Shown here piece after piece: positions 7,304-13,604 of a stretch of DNA of 13,931 nucleotides. The stretch spans positions 1-13,931 of the forward strand of contig SOKG01000071.1 in assembly GCA_004376205.1 (NCBI GenBank), given 5' to 3'. The position numbers and the translations under genes were made by a program. Numbering within the stretch: the first letter of the stretch is position 1; the number at the start of each line of letters is the position of its first letter. The DNA is from Dehalococcoidia bacterium (GTDB lineage Bacteria; Chloroflexota; Dehalococcoidia; SZUA-161). Under the pieces are notes generated by a model, which saw only the letters and a program-made list of their open reading frames with translations, was not told where the DNA came from and did not search any database.

Positions 7304-7603
7304 CTAGTGATAGCGGATCGCCTCGGTTTCGATCACAAGGATCGCAGGAAAATAGCCCAAATCTTGGCACAGGAACTCGGTACCTCAGAAGAAGAAGTTT
7401 TCGCCCAGATGAAAAAGCCATGGGCCATAAAACAAATTGTTACTGGTGAATGGCGGCAATGGTCAGTAAACAGCACCGATGGCCGACCTAGAACCGTTTT
7501 GAATAAAGCGGTACAAGCACTGGTGTCACTAAGATTATCTAAAGAAGTTAAGTTTATTCTGGAGATGGCTATGAATCAGAATATCAGTCCTTTTGAAGAG
7601 TAG
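7235..7603 (+). CDS. Hypothetical protein, chimeric open frame beside the dnaN relic
   Basis: The longest frame begins at GTG 7235 (122 codons). Its first 24 codons are simply the antisense of the dnaN relic, so genuine coding probably starts near 7307 (GTG, about 98 residues), and no Shine-Dalgarno is seen at either. From 7307 the translation looks protein-like: a charged helix (DHKDRRKIAQILAQELGTSE), a middle with WRQWSVNSTDGRPRT, and an amphipathic helical end finishing NQNISPFEE. I recognise no family. It may be the remaining end of a larger gene cut at the same junction that truncated dnaN. The frame has no internal stop over 300 bp, which mildly supports past or present coding. Confidence 0.4.
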   Translation: MSYRYKLTGDNFPIVGICPTFAPLVIADRLGFDHKDRRKIAQILAQELGTSEEEVFAQMKKPWAIKQIVTGEWRQWSVNSTDGRPRTVLNKAVQALVSLRLSKEVKFILEMAMNQNISPFEE

Positions 7604-7807
7604 CCCTATCGCTGGGTTGCACATGGAGGCAACTAGGTCCGCCAACTAAACAAAATGGACTTCTGTTTAACTAGATGAGTTACCTTATTTACTTAATAAG
7701 ACCCCTACCAAGCGCCACAGCAACGGCATGGGCCCGGTGCTACAGGCCCAAGGCAACCAACTAGTGCTGACTGCCCTAGACTTGCCTATGCTCCCGAAGA
7801 TGCAGTC
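7604..7807. other. Gene-free spacer with small hairpins between convergent frames
   Basis: Between the plus-strand hypothetical frame and the 3' end of the iron-sulfur gene there are two short inverted repeats: TAAACA/TGTTTA with an 11-nt loop around 7647-7669, and CTTATT/AATAAG with a 5-nt loop at 7684-7700. Either could end transcription weakly, but neither is followed by a convincing T run. No gene is supported here. Confidence 0.35.
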
Positions 7808-8911
7808 CTATGAAGAACCTCTTTGGGCGAGACTTTCCATTATTGCCTCCCCTAGGGCCCTTCGATCAGCAGGCGGAACTAAGACCCCGTCCCTTTCCAC
7901 CAAGGTGATCGCCCCCTCAAGGCACCCAGAGGCACAGACACCGCACCCTATACACCGCTCCAGGTCAACTTCCGGCACGCGCTCCTCTCCCAAGGTCAAG
8001 GCCTTTGCCGGACAGCGATCAATGCAGATTTCGTCAGCCACACATAGATCTGGGTCAAAAGATGGCCGATATCTGCAGAGAATAGCCTGTGCAGGTTTTG
8101 GATGGCTCAGGACTGTCTTGAGGGCGACGCAGTGGCAGGGACAGCAGTTGCAGATAAAATCGAGTTTTTGAATGTTGACGCCGAGATGAACCAGGCCTGC
8201 TTCCTCTGCCTGGCGCATTATGTCTGCGGCCTCCTCTTTGGTCACCCTCCGCCCCATTCGCCTTTCAATGACATTTTCCGCTGTCCTGTCGAATTGGAAA
8301 CACACCTCCATCGGCATTCCGCAAACATCCTTCTCGTCAAGCAATAGCGCCTCGTGGCGGCAGTAACAAGTGGCCACCGAAATAGGATCGGCCTGCGCAA
8401 TATAGGCCAAGACCTGCTCATAGGTTTGGACCGCGGTCTCAGCCTCAATCTTTCTGTCCACCGGGATAGTGCGGAAAGAAGGGGGTTGCGTAATTGGGGA
8501 CAAGCTGGCTCCTGCGGCTTGAACCGCTTCCTTGTAGTTGTGGATAACTCTGGCTATCCTGCGATCCCTGTCCGTTTTCGTTCCTCGCACGAACTGGTAT
8601 TCAAATATCCCCGGCAGCAATGGCGGGCCGAAGTAGATACGGGTTCCGTCTCTTTTCACAACGGATGAGCAAAGTCCTTTGTCCGCCATTGCTTCCAGGA
8701 TTTCAGTGACCTCTTTCTCACTTCTCCCTGTCTCTTGAGCAATCACATTCGGGGTAAAAGTCCCTGGGGGCATGGCGTTACTGATCTCGGCCTCCTCCGG
8801 AGTGAAAAGCACTCTGGCCATTTCGTAGAACTCAGGTATGTCGAGAACGCGCATCTGTGGCCCGCGCTTTGCCATGGTCTCCCTCAGTTGTCGATATACT
8901 TCCTCACTCAT
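7808..8911 (-). CDS. Iron-sulfur protein: winged-helix-like front, Cys-rich core, C-terminal ferredoxin
   Basis: 367 residues, cytoplasmic, no signal peptide. Residues about 35-95 look like a winged helix (FTPNVIAQETGRSEKEVTEI) followed by a short strand pair. The central region has Cys182, Cys184, Cys197 and Cys204, then a dense motif CNCCPCHC at 254-261. The C-terminus (about 285-335) is a two-cluster ferredoxin: C290-x2-D293-x2-C296-x3-C300-P and C320-x2-C323-x2-C326-x3-C330. The first set has Asp where the second cysteine is expected. The ATG at 8911 has a strong Shine-Dalgarno (AAGGAGGT). It follows the TetR-type relic by 18 bp and was probably its operon partner. Proteins of this layout occur in anaerobes annotated only as 4Fe-4S proteins; the reaction is unknown, and electron transfer or redox sensing is inference. 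Confidence 0.85.
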   Translation of the reverse strand: MSEEVYRQLRETMAKRGPQMRVLDIPEFYEMARVLFTPEEAEISNAMPPGTFTPNVIAQETGRSEKEVTEILEAMADKGLCSSVVKRDGTRIYFGPPLLPGIFEYQFVRGTKTDRDRRIARVIHNYKEAVQAAGASLSPITQPPSFRTIPVDRKIEAETAVQTYEQVLAYIAQADPISVATCYCRHEALLLDEKDVCGMPMEVCFQFDRTAENVIERRMGRRVTKEEAADIMRQAEEAGLVHLGVNIQKLDFICNCCPCHCVALKTVLSHPKPAQAILCRYRPSFDPDLCVADEICIDRCPAKALTLGEERVPEVDLERCIGCGVCASGCLEGAITLVERDGVLVPPADRRALGEAIMESLAQRGSS

Positions 8912-8929
8912 TCTTAGAAACCTCCTTAC

Positions 8930-9119
8930 TTATAGATTTGAGGGATTCACCCCTTTGAGAATCCTTTCGAAAACCATTTCGTCAAAGGCCTTCCGAGGGG
9001 TTGTGTTCCTTGTCACCTTCATCTGAAGCAAGGCGCCCTGCCAACTGCTGACAATGAAATCGGTTAGCTCCAGAACATCCAGGGAATCGGATATCTCTTT
9101 CCTCGGCTTCTTATCGGAG
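8930..9119 (-). pseudogene. C-terminal fragment of a TetR/AcrR-type regulator
   Basis: A minus-strand frame ending in TAA at 8930-8932 contains ELTDFIVSSWQGALLQMKVT and then TPRKAFDEMVFERIL, the usual last helices of TetR-type regulators (the SSWQGALLRMK-like segment). About 60 codons remain of a usual 190-210; the DNA-binding front is missing. The homologous part ends at about 9119, exactly where the dispersed repeat (L part) begins, so the gene was cut by a rearrangement at that point. It ends 18 bp before the iron-sulfur gene, which suggests the intact regulator once controlled that gene. It is too short to bind DNA. Confidence 0.7.
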
Positions 9120-9232
9120 TAGGTGTCAATACACTAGCGCCGCAGAGGGGTGGTGTCAAGAGGCAATGGTGGAGGCTGCGATAACTTAGGTCACGCTAGC
9201 GGAGCACCAGAAGACAAGAGAGGACAAGCCTG
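9120..9232. repeat. Dispersed repeat, L part, copy A
   Basis: Starts at taggtgtcaatacac and matches the copy at 10721 in 56 of the first 59 positions, then more loosely through a shared GCGGAGCACCAG. It stands immediately upstream of the truncated TetR gene. Beyond the first 60 bp, copy A carries extra bases around 9215-9230. It contains the promoter listed separately. Nature unknown; not part of any coding frame I can support. Confidence 0.8.
9121..9159 (-). promoter_or_regulatory. Promoter with palindromic operator inside repeat copy A
   Basis: Read on the minus strand: TTGACA (9154-9159), a 17-bp spacer, TAGTGT (9131-9136), then an inverted repeat GTGT-ATTG-ACAC (9123-9134) overlapping the -10 and start region. 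Perfect 4-bp arms over the start are what a TetR-type repressor operator would look like. It points at the TetR relic and iron-sulfur gene, so it probably expresses the latter. Confidence 0.6.
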
Positions 9233-9235
9233 CGG

Positions 9236-9305
9236 TGGTGTAGCCGAACTGGTGTGCGTTCATGAAGTAGTTACAAGGTTGAAAAGGAAGGTTATGCTAG
9301 CAAGG
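9236..9305. repeat. Dispersed repeat, R part, copy A
   Basis: The core at 9262-9304 (starting atgaagtagttacaagg) matches 11151-11193 in 41 of 43 positions. The segment before it (agccgaactggtgtgcgttc) resembles the third copy near 12783-12802. It lies about 20 bp after the L part and directly before the recombinase tail. Confidence 0.75.
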
Positions 9306-9319
9306 AGCTAAACAGGCGC

Positions 9320-9418
9320 TTTTTCGGCACGTGGGAAAGCCTGGAAATGGTGCAGCGATATACTCGCTTTGTCAGCTTTAAAGACAGTCTGAAGTTTTAT
9401 AAGCCACCACTATCTTGA
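9320..9418 (+). pseudogene. C-terminal tail of a tyrosine recombinase/integrase
   Basis: A plus-strand frame reads GTWESLEMVQRYTRFVSF and then KDSLKFYKPPLS followed by TGA at 9416-9418. This is the usual end of phage/transposon-type tyrosine recombinases, where the sequence after the H-x-x-R box runs G-H/W-x-S-L-E-M-V-x-R-Y-T and includes the catalytic tyrosine (here the Y of QRYTR). Upstream the frame enters the R repeat and meets a stop at 9263, so only about 32 codons are left. It marks past integration or recombination here. Confidence 0.6.
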
Positions 9419-9448
9419 ACTGCTACCACATGTAGCTATTTGCTGTGA

Positions 9449-9724
9449 TTAAAATGGTGATTTATTATTTACATATATATTTAAATGAAAAATCTCACTT
9501 GCTTCAATGTCCAGTGCTAAAGTTTCATTGTAGGCCTCTTCAGTTACTGTCTCTAGTGGCGCTGCTATGTAAATTAGCAACTTCAGAGTCTGAGGATATG
9601 TTCTATCACCTATCTTTACATGTATTGTCACTTCGTAGGTATCACCGGGTAATACGTCGGTCGGCACAGCCATATCTACATGCACTGTGTTTGGTGTGTT
9701 AGCTGTAATAGTATAAAGGCACAA
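9449..9724 (-). pseudogene. Probable fragment of an extracellular beta-rich protein
   Basis: 91-codon frame with only a TTG start and no Shine-Dalgarno. The first two thirds look like an Ig-like or surface domain: NTVHVDMAVPTDVLPGDTYE and the strand TYPQTLKLLIYIA. The last 15 codons run into very A+T-rich DNA (9449-9500), unlike a natural gene end. No signal peptide is present. It is probably a broken piece of a secreted or cell-surface protein; the family is not recognised. Confidence 0.4.
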
Positions 9725-9929
9725 TATTCATAATTAGACTTCTCTTTTTCGCTTTCTTCGCCATCTTTGAGCGAGTAACTTTCCCAGGCTTCCGACAGCA
9801 TCACTTACTGGAAGCATTCGTCTCGAAACTGGCAAGAACAAAAGAGTCGCGAGATACGCTCCCTGGTGTCTATTGTAGCCCGGTTCTTCCCGTGTCTATA
9901 ACCGGTGCCCTTTGGACAGGCCTCAGTTT
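9725..9929. other. Stretch without a supported gene, downstream of the YbjQ-like gene
   Basis: A 40-codon open minus-strand segment (about 9800-9925) with several cysteines and arginines ends in TAA and has no start or ribosome site. No terminator hairpin with a T run was found. It is probably decayed sequence. Confidence 0.3.
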
Positions 9930-10478
9930 TCAGCGAAGCTTAACGGCTGTGCCATAGGCCAAAAGCTCAGCAGCAGTGCCGATGACACTGGTAGTCACGT
10001 AACGGACATTAATGACGGCGTCAGCCCCCAGCCCCTCAGCCTCGGTCATCATTCGCTCAGTAGCTACTTGACGGGCTCGCCCCATCATCTCCGTGTATTC
10101 GATCAGCTCACCACCAAGAATCAGTCTCATCAGGGCAGAAATGTCCCTTCCGAGCCAAATGGCAAAGACAGTGTGCCCCTTGACCAAGCCCAAAATCTCA
10201 GTGATCTCACGCCCCGGGACTTCCGCAGAATTCTGGAGCAACAGCCGAGGCCGGGTCTCAACAGATGGGAGAGCCTTACCCAGGGCCCCACCTACCTGCC
10301 GTTGAGCGGCCACTGTCAGTAAGACCACCAGGAGACCACCCAATACGCTATAGACCGCAATCTCCAGCCACAAGGGCAACATGGGCTCGTTGTAGAGGTA
10401 CCAAGGTATCCCGACAAAGATAACGACAACGAGCCCGAGTACGAATGCTAGCCCGGCGATCATCCGGATTATCTTCAT
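9930..10478 (-). CDS. YbjQ/UPF0145 family protein with two membrane helices
   Basis: 182 residues. Two hydrophobic helices (about 5-27 and 35-57) anchor the protein. The rest (about 78-182) is a YbjQ-type domain, recognised by the order VKGHTVFAIWLGRDI, TERMMTEAEGLGADAVINV and the final AYGTAVKL. YbjQ proteins form pentameric rings and have been called heavy-metal-binding, but their role is not settled. The ATG at 10478 has a strong Shine-Dalgarno (AAGGAGGAGG). The membrane-anchored arrangement would place the domain on the cytoplasmic face if the N-terminus is inside. It has its own promoter (10569-10597) and no partner gene in the same unit. Repeat copies A and B flank it. Confidence 0.8.
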   Translation of the reverse strand: MKIIRMIAGLAFVLGLVVVIFVGIPWYLYNEPMLPLWLEIAVYSVLGGLLVVLLTVAAQRQVGGALGKALPSVETRPRLLLQNSAEVPGREITEILGLVKGHTVFAIWLGRDISALMRLILGGELIEYTEMMGRARQVATERMMTEAEGLGADAVINVRYVTTSVIGTAAELLAYGTAVKLR

Positions 10479-10568
10479 AATCCCTCCTCCTTATGAGATT
10501 CCTTACCCGGAATTTCCCACTTCAACTCGCAATGAGGCAATTCTCATCCGTCATCGCTCTTGGTGCTG

Positions 10569-10597
10569 ATGATATGCCCATGTCGCCTGGCTGTCAA
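10569..10597 (-). promoter_or_regulatory. Sigma70 promoter of the YbjQ-like gene
   Basis: On the minus strand TTGACA (10592-10597), a 17-bp spacer and TATCAT (10569-10574) give a near-consensus promoter. Start is predicted near 10562, so the leader is about 83 nt. A GC palindrome CCCCGCGGGG (10610-10619) lies upstream of the -35. The 240-bp stretch 10479-10720 holds no supported gene. Confidence 0.7.
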
Positions 10598-10720
10598 GCC
10601 CGCCCTGAGCCCCGCGGGGTATGTGGCGCCTTTTCTATCACATCTTCCACCGGAGCCGGGGGCCGGCTACAAAGAGGGGCAACTTCATGGAGATGCTGTT
10701 CCGAGGAAATCGTATATGAA

Positions 10721-10824
10721 TAGGTGACAATACACTAGCACCGCACAGGGGTGGTGTCAAGAGGCAATGGTGGAGGCTGGGGATAAGTTGGCTTGCACCA
10801 GCGGAGCACCAGACACAAGCCTGT
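10721..10824. repeat. Dispersed repeat, L part, copy B
   Basis: Starts taggtgacaatacac; same sequence as copy A in 56 of the first 59 positions, then alignable with small gaps to about 10824. Copy A and copy B face the same way, and each lies upstream of a leftward unit. Confidence 0.8.
10724..10760 (-). promoter_or_regulatory. Promoter inside repeat copy B
   Basis: Minus strand TTGACA (10755-10760), 17-bp spacer, TAGTGT (10732-10737), identical in layout to copy A. The operator-like palindrome is degraded here (GTGT-ATTG-TCAC). No regulator gene follows; the next features downstream are the YbjQ promoter and gene. Confidence 0.5.
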
Positions 10825-10837
10825 TCAAGAACCTTGT

Positions 10838-10849
10838 GCTATAATTGGC
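10838..10849 (+). promoter_or_regulatory. Extended -10 promoter for a leaderless transcript
   Basis: TGCTATAAT gives a perfect TATAAT (10840-10845) with the TGN extension; no good -35 is seen. The predicted start (about 10851-10853) is only a few bases before the ATG at 10856, and no Shine-Dalgarno fits in between. Confidence 0.55.
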
Positions 10850-10855
10850 GAAGCA

Positions 10856-11014
10856 ATGTGGCGCCACTTGCGAATACCCCTCTATTATTTGGTGGTGTCA
10901 GCCATCATTGGCTGGGTCTCCTTTGTTTTAGGAGCAAGCTTGATGCTTTCGCTCTTCTTAGCGCTTATCGTTCCACCTTTCATCCTCTTGATTTCGAGGT
11001 GGCGGCACGGATAG
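10856..11014 (+). CDS. 53-residue two-helix membrane protein, probably leaderless
   Basis: Starting at the ATG at 10856 the product begins MWRHLRIPLYYLVVSAIIGW. A first hydrophobic helix spans about residues 9-27, then a short turn, a second helix spans about 29-46, and the tail SRWRHG is basic, ending in TAG. A longer frame to 10793 adds only residues encoded by the repeat and is not preferred. The positive ends suggest both termini lie in the cytoplasm. The gene sits between the L and R parts of repeat copy B and points right, opposite to the neighbouring units. No family is recognised; small hairpin-helix proteins of this kind occur as toxins, phage or membrane-stress proteins, and nothing here decides among them. 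Confidence 0.6.
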   Translation: MWRHLRIPLYYLVVSAIIGWVSFVLGASLMLSLFLALIVPPFILLISRWRHG

Positions 11015-11138
11015 GCAGGCTTTGCCAGGGAACTCTTAGGAGGTGGATTATACATATCGAGCACCTGTATGCGCGTCACAAAGTGACTAGTATGCTTTTT
11101 GTGGTTAGGGGGGAGTTGCGGTAGATTACATACGGAAG

Positions 11139-11195
11139 TGTTGTGCGTGCGTGAAGTAGTTACAAGGTTGGAAAGGAAGGTTATGCTAGCAAGAT
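11139..11195. repeat. Dispersed repeat, R part, copy B
   Basis: The core at 11151-11193 differs from copy A at two of 43 positions. It is separated from its L part by about 315 bp carrying the small membrane protein gene, against about 20 bp in copy A. The end of the DUF362 gene is 58 bp further right. Confidence 0.75.
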
Positions 11196-11253
11196 AAGGC
11201 GCCGCTGTGTGGTATCGAAACGTAGGGGGTAGCAGACATTAGTAGGTGTTCCG

Positions 11254-12552
11254 CTATCGGATCTTGAAGAATGCCTCGTCGAACTCTGGCCTGCCTATAT
11301 ATTGCCTCATGAAAAACTCCGTCACTGTTTTCCCCCATGCCAGAGGATTACCGGGTAGCTCAACTCCAAGTTCTTTATACGCTTCAACAAGATCCTTGTT
11401 GCTGGGCGGACAACCCCTTATTTCCATGCGGTGATTTATCAAAGGGTTCTTGCCATTCTTCTTGACCTGGCATTGGCCAACAAGCAAGGTATGTTTGTGT
11501 ACTCCCGAAGGCTCCATGATTTTACCGGTCAGTATCTCGATGTCGTCAAAAGGTTTACCCATGCTCGCCATAAGAATACCCGAAACTACGTAATCCATAA
11601 AATATGCACAGTATGTGCAGAGGGTTCTATCTATCTTTGGGAACGTGACACCTTTTATTCCCAGCCGTTCGAGAAATAGTTGTATGTTGAATGCCGACTC
11701 GTGCGGTTTCAAGGCTGTCTTAATGTCAATCTCCCCTCTGATATTTATATCACGCAGATCAGTAGGGCGCCCCTTGTTTGTAGCTACCAAAGTTATATGG
11801 GGGACAGTTTGCGGGTCAATCCCCAAGATTGTTGCCCCTACCTTGTCAGCAGAAATAAGGTCTTTGGAGGCAATAATGATATTTGATCGATGCGCTCTAC
11901 CGCTAGGAAGGGGCCCTCTTTCCAGGGTATAGATGCCATCTATAATGGTAAAGGATGGTGAAACCATCTCTGGAAATTTTGAAATATGATAATTCAGATC
12001 AATACTCTGGTCCGCATTATGACACACCTTCCTGGAGGCCATATTGAGCACACCCTTCAGATTCTTTATCCCAAGGGAAACCAGGGCCTGGCCATGCGTT
12101 TTTAGTACCGGCATATCGATAACATAGTCTGCATCAAGGATATTTGTATTAACCGACAACCTCACGTTACCTGCAGTGACCTTCGTAAAAGGTGCTTTGT
12201 GTACATCAATTATCTTTACACCATAGCGTCCAGATAGGATATCAAGTCCCATGCCTTTAGCGGCAAGTTGAAGCAGTGACTCGGACTCTTTCTCGGATTC
12301 AGTGACACCTTCCACTATAGTAATATCTTTCACCCCATATTCTCCCAGAAGGATCACAACATCCTCAATCAGTCGCGCCGTTGTTAAAACGCCGTACTTT
12401 GGAAAATCCACCCCTTCATCCCACCCGCAAATATTAGGTTTGATGACCACCTTTGAACCGGCAGAAACATCTCCAAGACTTCCGGCTAAATCCACCGCTT
12501 TCTTCAAAGATTCAAAAGGCTTTTCATACTTCACAACGGCAACATCATACAT
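11254..12552 (-). CDS. DUF362 family protein with four spaced cysteines
   Basis: 432 residues from the ATG at 12552, chosen for its ACGGAGGG Shine-Dalgarno; an in-frame start at 12597 adds 15 residues but has no such site. The DUF362 core covers about residues 1-275: VVIKPNICGW near 35, the strand ITIVEG near 77, and MPVLKTHGQALVSLGIKNLK at 147-166. The C-terminal part carries Cys312 and Cys315 (LCTYC), Cys361 (GQC) and Cys381 (GCPP), spacing that could hold an Fe-S cluster instead of the ferredoxin domain many DUF362 proteins have. Function of the family is not known; it is often found in anaerobes near redox genes. It is a single-gene unit between repeat copies B and C. Confidence 0.8.
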   Translation of the reverse strand: MYDVAVVKYEKPFESLKKAVDLAGSLGDVSAGSKVVIKPNICGWDEGVDFPKYGVLTTARLIEDVVILLGEYGVKDITIVEGVTESEKESESLLQLAAKGMGLDILSGRYGVKIIDVHKAPFTKVTAGNVRLSVNTNILDADYVIDMPVLKTHGQALVSLGIKNLKGVLNMASRKVCHNADQSIDLNYHISKFPEMVSPSFTIIDGIYTLERGPLPSGRAHRSNIIIASKDLISADKVGATILGIDPQTVPHITLVATNKGRPTDLRDINIRGEIDIKTALKPHESAFNIQLFLERLGIKGVTFPKIDRTLCTYCAYFMDYVVSGILMASMGKPFDDIEILTGKIMEPSGVHKHTLLVGQCQVKKNGKNPLINHRMEIRGCPPSNKDLVEAYKELGVELPGNPLAWGKTVTEFFMRQYIGRPEFDEAFFKIR

Positions 12553-12732
12553 CCGATTTCCCTCCGTAGTTTCTAATTTGATCGGGGATCTCCCCATACC
12601 AAATACTCTGGCTATGAAGCCGCCACTGCCGAAAATTGCGCTACAGACCTGCTGCGGTTGTCTTGTTCACCAATAGGTCCCCTTTTCACCCTCGTGAGCA
12701 GCTTCGGCGCACTCTCGCCAAATGTGTAGCCA

Positions 12733-12761
12733 ATTATAGCCATCTCGTTCTTGGGCTGCAA
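12733..12761 (-). promoter_or_regulatory. Candidate promoter of the DUF362 gene
   Basis: Minus strand TATAAT (12733-12738) with TTGCAG (12756-12761) 17 bp upstream. The -10 is perfect, the -35 poor (3 of 6). The 12-mer GCTATAATTGGC here is identical to the one at the small membrane gene promoter. The leader would be about 170 nt; the stretch 12553-12732 shows no gene. Confidence 0.5.
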
Positions 12762-12779
12762 GTTAGGTCCAGCAGACCG

Positions 12780-12850
12780 CCCAGCCAAATGAGTGTGGGT
12801 TCATGAAGTAATTACAACTTTACAGAGGGAGGTTGTGATAGAAAAGTAGG
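12780..12850. repeat. Dispersed repeat, R part, degenerate copy C
   Basis: The segment from about 12783 (agccaaatgagtgtgggttc) through atgaagtaattacaa at 12803 matches copy A closely; identity fades after that (gggaggttgtgatag versus ggaaggttatgctag). No L part is found nearby. It lies just upstream of the DUF362 promoter. The following 12851-13051 contains nothing I can name. Confidence 0.6.
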
Positions 12851-13051
12851 TAAACGGGAAGCCTGCTGACTGTTCACAAGGCCGGCGCTTTCAGGGATGG
12901 ACTTCTGTTACCGTCCGAGGCATTTAGGTAAGCGACAGTGAACCGCCAAGACGATGTCGCACGCTTTTTTCAGATTTACGCCGACTTCCTTAGTTCTTTT
13001 ATCAGCGGGCAAAAGCTATGTACGAAAAGGTCACTAGAAGCCCCAAGCCAA

Positions 13052-13527
13052 TTACTCTACGAACTTTACACAGAATTCACACACGTTATCCCCAAAGCCT
13101 ACAGCCTTGACAATCTCCACGCTGACCGGCCCCCGGCAGACTCCGGGAAAATGCTCTCGATCATCCCTGCCGAGCATAGGCAATGAACCGGATTGGGCTT
13201 GGCAAGCCCAGCTGTTACCAGGGTACAGGCACATTCATCGATTCTCAGATAGGCTTTGTTGCCCTGTCTTTCCCAAAGACTGGCGAGATTGAGTCTTTGT
13301 AACCGCCGCCGATTCGTAGCATCGCGAAGCTCGTCCACAGTTTCCGGTTGCTTGCCAAGTATTTCTCTACAGTCATCAAGGATTCGTCGAGCACACTTCT
13401 GTCCAGCGGCTTTCATCACTTCTTTAGCCAAGGCCATGTTGCCACGATCGGCGAGGGCTTTTTCCACTGCTTCAATCCAAGCAGCATTTAGCATAATAGC
13501 CGCTTCTGAGATTTCCTTTCCCTTCAT
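13052..13527 (-). pseudogene. Frameshifted cysteine-containing protein of uncertain family
   Basis: The gene starts at the ATG at 13527 (MKGKEISEAAIML), preceded by GGGGAAGAG, and reads about 125 codons. Motifs include AGQKCARRILDDCREILGK, RIDECACTLVTAGL and HCLCSAGMIESIFP. At 13144-13152 the frame is lost. The -1 frame continues sensibly with VCRGPVSVEIVKAVGFGDN and CEFCVKFVE to a TAA at 13052, while the zero frame ends at 13099 in a poor tail. The restored product is about 158 residues. The pattern C-x-C-S-x-G, then RxPVxVE, then C-x-F near the end resembles small proteins annotated as DUF6144 or as relatives of thiazoline-carboxylate hydrolase; this is a low-confidence resemblance. It is either a one-base deletion or a programmed slip at a TTTCCCG heptamer. 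Confidence 0.6.
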
Positions 13528-13604
13528 TTCTCTTCCCCCCAAAATGGCGTCTAACAGCGTAGTAGACGAGCTAAGAGTTCACCCAATCCGCTGCAATGCA
13601 ATAA

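Noticed and set aside
7654..7666. 13-mer atggacttctgtt also present at 12897-12909
   Set aside because: About one such match is expected by chance in a 14-kb window, and the flanks do not align.
9120..9305. Repeat as an integron attC site or group II intron piece
   Set aside because: No RYYYAAC/GTTRRRY core pair and no recognisable intron domain V hairpin were found.
12938..13186. 82-codon plus-strand frame starting at 12938
   Set aside because: Overlaps the end of the leftward cysteine-containing gene, whose restored frame is far more protein-like; no Shine-Dalgarno.
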